This document shows positions 45,191 through 53,346 of a stretch of 64,000 nucleotides of DNA, piece by piece (the first letter of the stretch is position 1; each line of letters starts with the position of its first letter). This stretch comes from Bin80 sp965261255 (GTDB lineage Bacteria > Bacteroidota > Rhodothermia > Rhodothermales > Bin80): assembly GCA_965261255.1 (NCBI GenBank), contig CBDHCQ010000004.1, positions 1,922,001-1,986,000 of the forward strand, given 5' to 3'. The position numbers were made by a program, and so were the translations under genes. Below the pieces are notes generated by a model. That model ran no database searches. It was not told the DNA's origin and saw nothing but the letters and a program-made list of their open reading frames with translations.

Positions 45191-48082
45191 ATGCCCCGAA
45201 GGAAAAGAAAGAAAAATGTCATGACCCATGTACCAGCACCGGGAGCACGACTGTTCATCCGGGATCAGGAGTGGGTGGTGCGTGATACCAAACGTCTCCT
45301 TAACAACGACTATCTGATCTATGTGACCGGATTAACTTCCCTAGTTCGTGACAGACCATGGGAGTTTATCAGAAAAAAGGAGGATATAATTGAGGTTGAC
45401 CCTAATGATACCAGGTTAGTCCTTGACACCTCTCCAAACTACCTCTCTGCACGCCTGCATATCGAAAGCCTGCTGCGCTCCACCCCACCTCCTGAAAACT
45501 CCAAGCTGTATATAGGGCATAGGGCCGCCATGGATGACCTTGCTTATCAACGCGAACCTGCGTTGATGGCCCTGAAGCGCCCCAGACCCCGTATCCTGAT
45601 CGCTGATGGTACGGGTCTTGGGAAAACTATTGAGGCCGGAATCCTGATTGCAGAGCTCATCCGAAGAGGCCGCGGGAAGCGAATCCTCGTCGTTTCACTG
45701 GCAAGTATGCTGACGCAGTTTCAGAAAGAGTTGTGGAGCAGATTCTCAATTCCACTGATGCGACTGGATTCAGTCGGCATTAATCGTGTAAGAGGACAGT
45801 TACCCGCGGGGCATAATCCATTCCATCATTTTGACCGTGCTATAATTTCCATTGATACCCTCAAGAATGCAACGACCTGGCGACCCTTCCTGGAGAAATC
45901 CTCCTGGGATATTGTCGTGATTGACGAGGTACAGAATGTAGCCAGAAGGGGAAGCCAACGCTCTCTCAGGCATAAACTTGCGGATATTCTTACTCCGCGC
46001 TGTGATGCGCTCATTATGCTGAGCGCGACGCCACATGATGGGCGGGCAGAAAGTTTTGCCAGCCTGATCCACATGCTGGACCCAACCGTGCTTGCGAACC
46101 CAAAGAACTACACCAAAGCAGACCTTGATGGCAAAAACCTCCTGATCCGCAGATTCAAGAAAGACATCCGCGATCAAGCCATCCTACTGGATCGCGAAAC
46201 CGAATTGCGTTCCGCCAATGCCTCGTCAAAAGAAGAGGATGTGTTTGATACTATCGCTGACACACAGCATGAACAACTGTCACAGCGTACAGGAGATGGT
46301 TGGCTTCTCCGCACAATCATGGAGAAAGCCGTGCTGTCCTCTCCCACTGCATGCCTGGAGTCTGTACAGAAACGCATCAAAAAGCTGGAAAAAGCAGGCA
46401 AGTATGCGAATGATCTTGAACCGTGGCGTGCAATGGAATCAGCCTTACAACTCATTGAGGCAAGTGATTTCTCAAAATATCAGTTACTCCTGAGTATCCT
46501 GAGAGACTGGGAATGGACGGGAAAGGAAGCGCACGACCGACTAGTGATCTTCACAGAGCGCATTGCCACGCTCAAGTTCCTGGAAAATCATTTGGCCCTT
46601 GATCTCGGACTCTCAGAACAGGCCATCCGTACACTACACGGAACTGTTCCTGATGTGAACCAACAAAGTATTGTAGATGAGTTTGGACAGGATCAGTCAC
46701 CTGTTCGCCTTTTGATCTCCACAGATGTAGGGTCCGAGGGGATCAATCTGCACTATCATTGTCGGCGACTGATCCACTTTGATATCCCATGGTCACTCAT
46801 GCGATTTCAGCAGCGCAACGGCCGGATTGACCGCTATGGGCAAAAACGTAAACCCCAGATTAGCTACCTCATCACTAAAAGTAAGAACAAAACGTTCCGC
46901 GGGGATGTCAGGGTGCTGGAGCTTTTGATTGAAAAAGAGCAACAGGCTGAAAAGAATCTTGGCGATCCAGCCAGTCTAATGGGTGTCTATCAGATCCATA
47001 AAGAGGAGAATATCGTCAAAGAAGCCGTGGAGAAGGACCTCTCGAAAGAGGAAGCTGAAAAACATATTCTCAAGGCGGGAGAATTCGGGATTGATCCATT
47101 ATCGGAATTATTGGAAGACTTGTCGGCACTTGAATTAGAAGGCGACGTAACCGGAAAGATGCCCTCGCTATTTGCCTCGGATTACACTTATGCAAAAGCT
47201 GCCATGAGCTATGTCCAGCGCGACTGGGCTAAGCGAGTAGGCGCTCCACTGAGCGTCGAATCTAATGATGAGAAACAGCGCATTACGATTGTCCCGCAAA
47301 ATCAGGAGGCGCAAACCGTCCTAAAAAGTGTGATCAATCAACTGCCCGTGTCTGTACGTCCAAAGAACGGCAGGTTCGTACTTTCGTCGGATCCCCAGGC
47401 AATGATGACTTCTATCCGTAAATGCCGTGCTCAAGAAAATACCTGGCCTGAGTTGCAGTATTTATGGTCCGTACATCCGCTCATGGAGTGGATGACCGAC
47501 AAGGTTCGGTTGGCCTTCCGCCGCCTGGAAGCCCCTGCGATCGTGCTGCCAACATTGGCACCCGGGACATTTGCATATCTAATCTCCGTCCTTTGGCCCA
47601 ACCGCAAAGGAACCACGATATTTCAACGGTGGTATCTGGTTGAACATAGTAGTGAATCTGGTTTTAGCATAAATAATTTCGAGTCCTCCCCTATCTACGA
47701 ATCGCTCCTACATGATCGGCTTCCTAACGCTGGACGGGAGCCCGGACTGCTGGAGACAGCGCAGCGGCTTGTTTCAAGGGGCGTAACGCATGCAAAGGAG
47801 TTTGCGCTCAATGATCGCATTGATTTCCAATCTGAACTTGATGATAAACTGAACAGACATCTGGCTGAACTGAAAGAACTTCAGGACCGTCAGACAACCC
47901 ATGTTGAGCGCAGATTTGAGATTGAAGATAGAAGACCCGAACATCTCCTACGCGGGCAAAGGGAGCGGGAGTTGAAAAATGTTCGCTCCCGGTTTGAGGA
48001 ATTTCGGACCTGGATACACACTTCCATGACCATGGAGAAAGATCCATACGTTCATGTCGCTGCGGTAATGCTGGCAAAATAG
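45191..48082 (+). CDS. SNF2-family helicase of a methylase-associated defence cluster (DrmD-like)
   Basis: A 963-residue superfamily 2 (SNF2/RapA-like) ATPase. It has a short N-terminal module opening PGARLFIRDQEWVV (as in DrmD-like proteins), motif I ADGTGLGKT (138-146), motif II DEVQ in place of DEAH (245-248), motif III SATPHDGR (278-285) and a second RecA domain with STDVGSEGINLHYHC and motif VI QQRNGRIDRYGQ. The C-terminal ~350 residues contain coiled-coil-rich helices (for example KLNRHLAELKELQDRQTTH). SNF2 helicases of this type accompany Eco57I/PglX-like methylases in DISARM and related systems. A decayed copy of the methylase start follows its stop by 2 bp, indicating an ancestral helicase-methylase operon. 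The exact subfamily name is not certain. Confidence 0.85.
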   Translation: MPRRKRKKNVMTHVPAPGARLFIRDQEWVVRDTKRLLNNDYLIYVTGLTSLVRDRPWEFIRKKEDIIEVDPNDTRLVLDTSPNYLSARLHIESLLRSTPPPENSKLYIGHRAAMDDLAYQREPALMALKRPRPRILIADGTGLGKTIEAGILIAELIRRGRGKRILVVSLASMLTQFQKELWSRFSIPLMRLDSVGINRVRGQLPAGHNPFHHFDRAIISIDTLKNATTWRPFLEKSSWDIVVIDEVQNVARRGSQRSLRHKLADILTPRCDALIMLSATPHDGRAESFASLIHMLDPTVLANPKNYTKADLDGKNLLIRRFKKDIRDQAILLDRETELRSANASSKEEDVFDTIADTQHEQLSQRTGDGWLLRTIMEKAVLSSPTACLESVQKRIKKLEKAGKYANDLEPWRAMESALQLIEASDFSKYQLLLSILRDWEWTGKEAHDRLVIFTERIATLKFLENHLALDLGLSEQAIRTLHGTVPDVNQQSIVDEFGQDQSPVRLLISTDVGSEGINLHYHCRRLIHFDIPWSLMRFQQRNGRIDRYGQKRKPQISYLITKSKNKTFRGDVRVLELLIEKEQQAEKNLGDPASLMGVYQIHKEENIVKEAVEKDLSKEEAEKHILKAGEFGIDPLSELLEDLSALELEGDVTGKMPSLFASDYTYAKAAMSYVQRDWAKRVGAPLSVESNDEKQRITIVPQNQEAQTVLKSVINQLPVSVRPKNGRFVLSSDPQAMMTSIRKCRAQENTWPELQYLWSVHPLMEWMTDKVRLAFRRLEAPAIVLPTLAPGTFAYLISVLWPNRKGTTIFQRWYLVEHSSESGFSINNFESSPIYESLLHDRLPNAGREPGLLETAQRLVSRGVTHAKEFALNDRIDFQSELDDKLNRHLAELKELQDRQTTHVERRFEIEDRRPEHLLRGQRERELKNVRSRFEEFRTWIHTSMTMEKDPYVHVAAVMLAK

Positions 48083-48083
48083 A

Positions 48084-48151
48084 ATGGTGGAGTTTGAATA
48101 CACGGGTTTGGTAGGCCTGAACGAGTATTAGCCAGACCATTACTAGCACGC
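48084..48151 (+). pseudogene. Decayed copy of the methylase 5' end
   Basis: From 48084 the frame reads EFEYTGLVGLNEY, stop, PDHY, stop, HAHLP. It aligns codon for codon with the intact methylase start at 53347 (EFDYTGLVNQNEFYPDHYWHAHLP). Two TAG codons replace TAT and TGG. Similarity ends after about 68 bp. It starts 2 bp after the helicase stop, where an operon partner would be expected. Confidence 0.85.
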
Positions 48152-48230
48152 ACACCTACCCCAGAGCGTACATGTATATTCAGATCCAAATTGACCTCAA
48201 TACATAGGCACGAGTGATATTGGAGGCACG

Positions 48231-50930
48231 ATGCCAAAACGAATACTCTATCAACGGACTGCTGGATTGATTCGTCTCATTTGGCTCCTACTCGCCCCAT
48301 TTCTTCATCGTGGCAACCGGTGGACTCGCAAGGCAGAACGAAGACAGGAACTTACGTTCTGGCTCACTCGAGATAAAGTCAGGGATGTCTGGTTCAAGGT
48401 TCTGAGGGCGACCTTCAAACGAAAACGATCCTTCCGAGAGAGTCTGACCGCAACCGCAGTGCTTCGGAATATTCTCAGAATCATTTTCTTCCGGTTGCTA
48501 CTCTCAGGCGGCTTTGTTGTTTTGTTGGTTTGGCTTGATCAGTCCATCCCTCCAGACTTCCTCAACCACTTAGGTGACATCGGAGAGGGTATTCTTCCCG
48601 AGTCAATTGCGGAACCAACTCTGGATTGGATGCGATCCGTAGCACCCAATGAGTCATTTGAGGGCGTGCATACAACGCTCCTCACAACAGGGGCACAGGT
48701 CACAGGTATTTTCCTCGGACTCTATTTTGCAGCAATCAGTGTAGTCGCCAGCACGGCGTACGGAGATGTACCCCCTGAACTACGATCGGTACTCATCAAG
48801 GATCAGGTTGGTGGGCTCTATTTGGATGTTGTCAGTTTCACGGGCGGTGCATGCCTTTTCGGCCTTGGGGCCCAGGCGCTTGGATACCCCCTTGGAGTTA
48901 GCTCGGCCGTGGCATTTGCTTCCCTCGGTGCCGCCTCAGTACTGACCTTTATTCCACTCGGAAAGAGAGTCTTTGGTTTTCTTGACCCAGGGACTGTAAC
49001 GAATTCCTTGATGAGTGATATAGCAACGGCGGTCAAGTCTGTTGCGGGCTCGGGTATACTTGCTGAGGATCAATCAATTCAAGCGCATCACCAGAATTTC
49101 GTGGCCCATAAGCTAGAAGCTTGGGAAGAAATAGTGTTCGTGTCAAGCGGTCGCTCGCATAGCTCGTCAGCTCTGAAAGTGATTGGCCAGAATGCTGTGC
49201 TACTCCTAGAATGGTACTCGGGGACTAAGCCCTCAATTGCAAGGACAAGCCGGTGGTTCGAGAAGGTACCTAAACACCCGTCGTACCTCGTGACCGATGG
49301 GACTCGACTGTCAATAGCATTGCAGACGGGTACATGGATTCATCCAGAGATGGAGCCTGATCAACTTTGGTTGGAGAAACGCATCTTTGAGATCGTCCAA
49401 AGGGTCGTAGTCGCTCTTAGCAAAGAGAGGGCGGGAGGAAATAGGCCCTCTGTGGAGGTGCTGGATCCATTCTATGATTGGATTACGAGGTCGGCACACC
49501 AGTTTCGTGTTCTGGAAATGGAGACGGGTTTTCAGGTTGCCAGCCGAATTGAACATGCGATCCGCGGTCCATTAGCGGACATGAATGAAATGACCGACCG
49601 CGACAGACTTCATGGTTTGGCAGTGTTGGATGGCCTCGCGCGGACCGTACCAAGTGCTGCCGGGCACCTAAATCAGCGCCTCAAAACCCTTTGCCTTGAT
49701 CGAATACTGAACAATGCGTCGAAAGCGGCTATCAGCGAATCGCTCCCCCTTGAAGAATTTCCCCCGAAACTACGAGCGATCATTGAATCCTTGCGCTTGA
49801 AGCACTCTTTCGAGAGAGATGTTGAGGGGTCCATTCAGACGCCCACATGGTATACTCAGCACCACGCGGCACGCCTTCTAAGCGTAGATATCAGGACTAC
49901 CTTTGAGTCATTGTTGGACAGGACCGAGCAATGGTTCCCTTTACAAGCCAAGTCGCTTCGAAAGGAGGGGGCCTTAGAAGCTGCGATCATCGTAGTCCAG
50001 CGTGGATTTGAAGCGATATCCAAACTCGAGGTCAATGCCACGGAAACGAGCAACAGGCTAGAAGAACTAAAACAACGGCGGAGGGAGAAAGCTGTTGGGC
50101 AAGAATGGCCAGTCATGAACCTCGAGCAGTGGGTTCAACGACTCCACACGCTCCGCCTGACCCTCATCAACGAACTGGTGCATCTCTGCCCCTTCCTTGC
50201 CACCACTCCCCCCACAGGGAACTTGCCAGATGGCTTCGGTTTCGCCTACATCACCCTGTGTGATACGATGATCAACGCTCTCGAAGATCGGGACTCGGCT
50301 ACCTTTGAACTCGTGTACCCGGTAGTTGTCCCCGCCGCCCTTAAAGCCCTCGACCGCGTGAAGACTGAACTTGCGGAGCGCGCCATTGAAGATGTGCTGT
50401 ATTTTTCTATGGATGTTATGGTCGATGTGATGGATATCTCTGGATACGCTTACTTATGGAAGTTCGGTCTTGGTGAAGATCGCTTTTGGAACAGCGTTAA
50501 AGATGTCTGGGATTCCGTTCTTTTGGAGCATGCGAACCCATCAGACTTGATCAGAGCAATCACAATTGGACAGGATTACCACAGGCAACAGCTTGCCATG
50601 CCCCCGAGGTCAAAAATCCGATTGCAATGGAAGAAGCGTATGCAGCAAGTACTTGAAGGCAGGGGATTCGTACTTCGCGGTACCGGCTTGCACAGAAGGC
50701 CCGAAGTCAGCGTGGCTGATCCTACTGCCTCAGCCTATTTGGCGACTTGGGATCGGTACAGGGCCCGAGATCTCATACTCTCCGAGTATTTCCTGAAAAG
50801 GCCGGAGACTGGCGACCTATCCGTGTCACGGAATGTCGAGGAACTCCGAAGGGAAGCGAGGAGAGTGCCGGGCGACCAAGAAGCCCGGAAGATTGAGGAC
50901 GATCCGGGATTATCAAGAGGATCACGATGA
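48231..50930 (+). CDS. Large polytopic membrane protein, unknown family
   Basis: An 899-residue protein that I do not recognise. The N-terminal third is membrane-embedded, with hydrophobic segments near residues 11-27, 78-103, 153-175, 199-217 and 220-245. A basic region (28-70) lies between the first two. The remaining ~650 residues are soluble and mostly helical, with a charged segment NATETSNRLEELKQRRREKA near 605-625 and no enzyme motif that I can see. A GGAGG ribosome site at 48222-48226 fits the ATG at 48231. The next gene overlaps by 4 bp (ATGA), so the two are coupled. It is placed between a defence-type helicase and its methylase, so a membrane effector role is possible, but only by context. 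Confidence 0.75.
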   Translation: MPKRILYQRTAGLIRLIWLLLAPFLHRGNRWTRKAERRQELTFWLTRDKVRDVWFKVLRATFKRKRSFRESLTATAVLRNILRIIFFRLLLSGGFVVLLVWLDQSIPPDFLNHLGDIGEGILPESIAEPTLDWMRSVAPNESFEGVHTTLLTTGAQVTGIFLGLYFAAISVVASTAYGDVPPELRSVLIKDQVGGLYLDVVSFTGGACLFGLGAQALGYPLGVSSAVAFASLGAASVLTFIPLGKRVFGFLDPGTVTNSLMSDIATAVKSVAGSGILAEDQSIQAHHQNFVAHKLEAWEEIVFVSSGRSHSSSALKVIGQNAVLLLEWYSGTKPSIARTSRWFEKVPKHPSYLVTDGTRLSIALQTGTWIHPEMEPDQLWLEKRIFEIVQRVVVALSKERAGGNRPSVEVLDPFYDWITRSAHQFRVLEMETGFQVASRIEHAIRGPLADMNEMTDRDRLHGLAVLDGLARTVPSAAGHLNQRLKTLCLDRILNNASKAAISESLPLEEFPPKLRAIIESLRLKHSFERDVEGSIQTPTWYTQHHAARLLSVDIRTTFESLLDRTEQWFPLQAKSLRKEGALEAAIIVVQRGFEAISKLEVNATETSNRLEELKQRRREKAVGQEWPVMNLEQWVQRLHTLRLTLINELVHLCPFLATTPPTGNLPDGFGFAYITLCDTMINALEDRDSATFELVYPVVVPAALKALDRVKTELAERAIEDVLYFSMDVMVDVMDISGYAYLWKFGLGEDRFWNSVKDVWDSVLLEHANPSDLIRAITIGQDYHRQQLAMPPRSKIRLQWKKRMQQVLEGRGFVLRGTGLHRRPEVSVADPTASAYLATWDRYRARDLILSEYFLKRPETGDLSVSRNVEELRREARRVPGDQEARKIEDDPGLSRGSR

Positions 50931-51931
50931 CCAAATCAGGAATCAGGGTGGATCGTGTGAGCATCCCATATCACGTCCCTTCATCAGGGAGTAGCTACGG
51001 TGGAGATGACTTTTACTCACACATGTTTATTGAGGACTTAGCTAATGGTCTATTCCCGATCGGCGGAGATGTGAACCACATGCCCGTTTTCCGGTTGTCC
51101 TCCGACGACTTACATATCTCGCAAACGATTGAGTTCGCGTTTGTTAACTACGGAGACCACACAGGATCTGTGCGTCCCTTGTCCTCCCTCCTTTCTGCGT
51201 TTGGCAACCGGACTGCGCACGGCTTGCTTCTCCGCGGGGCTGAAACGTTCGAGGTCGCACCCGCGGTAGATGCGAACGGTCAGACTGTCGGCTTCTCAGT
51301 TCTTCAACTGGATGGAATTCGGAGATTCACTGGTCTCACATGGCAGACGATCCCAAAGGACGCTCTCGCCGGTGCCACTTGGGAAAGTCCCCAACCTGTG
51401 AATCGGCGTCGGGTCCAGATTCCACGTGATCGAGTAGTTCAAGTTAGGCTACCTCGAGAATACCAAGGGATTCGCCAAGGCTTGCGGGCCCTGCGTCACC
51501 TTGGAAGCACTGTTCTGAACTTTGGCATCCAGAACCTGAATCCCGATGGAACGGGCCGGGTGCCCTATGACATCGACGAGCTGCGAGAAATTGAGCAACG
51601 GGCTGTAGCCTCAGTCACCCGGTCTACAGGATGGAACGGTCGCTGGACTTTTGACGAGGCGGTAACGGGCTACTACATCATGCGCCGTTTCCTTCGGTTC
51701 GAGGAATGCAAGATCAGACTTCGGAAGACTATGGTAGATGGCATCAATCGAATTTTGGCTGTTGCGGGGCGCATTGGCGGATTCGCCGCCGAAGTGAGCC
51801 TTCACCATTTGCCCACTCTTGAGGAAATCGCAGCGTCACGAAAGAGTCTGGCCGCCGGGCGGTCGAGTTTCCTCGAAATGATGGATCAATACTCAATCCA
51901 TACGCGAGGTCGTGTAACCTCTCAGGAGTAG
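50927..51931 (+). CDS. Hypothetical protein coupled to the membrane protein
   Basis: A 334-residue soluble protein of unknown family. The first ~175 residues are strand-rich with a SSYGGDDFYSHMFIEDLANG segment and NGQTVGFSVLQLDGIRRF, suggesting a mixed alpha/beta or jelly-roll-like sensor. The rest is helical with many charged residues (FRLEECKIRLRKT-like segment near 262-275). No catalytic motif is recognised. It is translationally coupled (ATGA) to the 899-residue membrane protein and followed by tandem hairpins, so the two-gene unit looks complete and separate from the flanking helicase and methylase genes. Confidence 0.7.
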   Translation: MTKSGIRVDRVSIPYHVPSSGSSYGGDDFYSHMFIEDLANGLFPIGGDVNHMPVFRLSSDDLHISQTIEFAFVNYGDHTGSVRPLSSLLSAFGNRTAHGLLLRGAETFEVAPAVDANGQTVGFSVLQLDGIRRFTGLTWQTIPKDALAGATWESPQPVNRRRVQIPRDRVVQVRLPREYQGIRQGLRALRHLGSTVLNFGIQNLNPDGTGRVPYDIDELREIEQRAVASVTRSTGWNGRWTFDEAVTGYYIMRRFLRFEECKIRLRKTMVDGINRILAVAGRIGGFAAEVSLHHLPTLEEIAASRKSLAAGRSSFLEMMDQYSIHTRGRVTSQE

Positions 51932-52100
51932 CCGAAAGGCTGGTCGCACCGAAGAACATAGAGGAAGGCTGAGGTAGTGTGTTCCTAACTCTTCCGCGTT
52001 AGTAATATGGTCAACCCACGCTGTATTCTTAGCATCCGGAGTCCTCATTTTTGCCTCCCCATTGTTTCCCATTCATTGTGCGGTAGACCCGTTTCCACTC

Positions 52101-52136
52101 CCTGCTCATAAAGCAGGCTGTGCGGTTTTGCCGCAC
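52101..52136 (+). terminator. Tandem hairpins after the two-gene module
   Basis: CCTGCT (52101-52106) pairs with AGCAGG (52112-52117), and GTGCGG (52120-52125) pairs with CCGCAC (52131-52136). They lie 170 bp beyond the stop of the 334-residue gene. No T-run follows, so terminator function is tentative. Confidence 0.4.
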
Positions 52137-52331
52137 GTCCGAATGTCAGTTGAACGCATGACTTTGTGCACGGAAGGTCTTCCGTCTTAAATTCTTCGCC
52201 GTCAAACTAATTGTCCCGAGCGTCAAAACAATTTTCGTTCAACAGAGATGGATCGCAATTGACGTCTGGCCGAGTGATCAAACAGGCCGTCATCAAATCC
52301 ATTCGACTGCGGCAAGGCGCCTATATAGGTT

Positions 52332-52676
52332 GTGCGGCTGCTGGTGCAATGGAAGGAAAAGTCTTTACGAATGCGAAGACTGCGTTCACTCAAACAGGTA
52401 ATTCCCCTGAACTTTAGTATAATTACGCTGGCTAACATAGCCAAGCCCTTGACTTTGTCCCGAAAAATAGTTGGACTTCGCGAGTCGGATCCGTACAGAA
52501 GACGGATTGTGGACGCCTTCAATCGGGCTGACCGTGGTCATACTAAGGCACTGATTGCCATGGAGCAATAGACCGTCACTGAGCTTGGCCCAACCATATA
52601 TACAAATAGGAGGTTCGACTTCAACTTTGACCTAACCTCCCAAGACTTCATTCTGCCGATTGATACTTACGAATAA
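52332..52676 (+). pseudogene. Decayed gene fragment of unknown family
   Basis: One frame runs from 52332 through a TAG at 52569-52571 to a TAA at 52674-52676. Its peptide looks protein-like on both sides of the TAG (SLKQVIPLNFSIITLANIAK, then later KALIAMEQ, stop, TVTELGPTIYTNRRFDFNFD). I cannot name the family. A frameshifted piece may extend upstream to about 52211. Confidence 0.35.
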
Positions 52677-53253
52677 TGGGGAAAGACCTGACACTGCTAA
52701 TATCCTAATGCTTCCCGAGGATACATTGGGTCCGATAGACCCACAAATTCGGGATGATCCGGCCCACGCGATTCTTCGTGCATTTGGATCATTGAAGAAA
52801 GATTTGGTTCAAAAGGGCGCTCAAGAACTCACCGCGTATGTGCCACTGCTACAAAAGTATAGCCTGCGCCTTCTTGAGCAGTGCCGAAGCGCAGAGAAGT
52901 TATTCAAGAAACTTGCGTATGAATGGCTCTTGAATTACCCCAAACAGGAGCCAGATAAAAACCGCATACAAGACACCGTAGATTTTTCTTCTGACTGGGA
53001 TTTGCATAAGAATCACATACGTAGAATCGGGTCAGACAGGTCCAAGGAGTTTAGCATTCCAATCCGAGTCGTACACGGTAAATTGGGTGAATCGGTTCGC
53101 AATCTCTTTTACCAATACACGCTCTTCTTCGATAGGACAAATCTCTATAAGATTTACGAGAATGCGCACGGAACTAACTGGGGATGCCGGATAAGAATGG
53201 TAGGAATCGTGTCCCAAGATCCAAATTTGGAAGCTGTATCCCAGCGCCGGTAA
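52660..53253 (+). CDS. Hypothetical protein upstream of the methylase
   Basis: A 197-residue soluble, helix-rich protein not recognised. The central region has FGSLKKDLVQKGAQELTAYV and YSLRLLEQCRSAEKLFKKLA; the C-terminus has NLFYQYTLFFDRTNLYKIYE. The first codon of the open frame is TTG (52660); the first ATG is at 52708, which may be the real start. It lies on the methylase strand, 93 bp upstream of it. A decayed frame overlaps its 5' end, so it may itself be the surviving part of a broken gene. Confidence 0.45.
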   Translation: MILTNNGERPDTANILMLPEDTLGPIDPQIRDDPAHAILRAFGSLKKDLVQKGAQELTAYVPLLQKYSLRLLEQCRSAEKLFKKLAYEWLLNYPKQEPDKNRIQDTVDFSSDWDLHKNHIRRIGSDRSKEFSIPIRVVHGKLGESVRNLFYQYTLFFDRTNLYKIYENAHGTNWGCRIRMVGIVSQDPNLEAVSQRR

Positions 53254-53346
53254 TGCTGCACCCCTACCCACGAAATGAGCTAAGGGCTCAGCTCAGCTAT
53301 GTAATTCCCAAAATATTCCCGGCGGAGATACGAAAGAAGTGAAGCC

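Noticed and set aside
48231..50930. Idea that the 899-residue protein is a BREX PglZ or DISARM DrmB/DrmA homologue
   Set aside because: It has N-terminal membrane segments and none of the helicase, phosphatase or DUF1998 motifs of those proteins.
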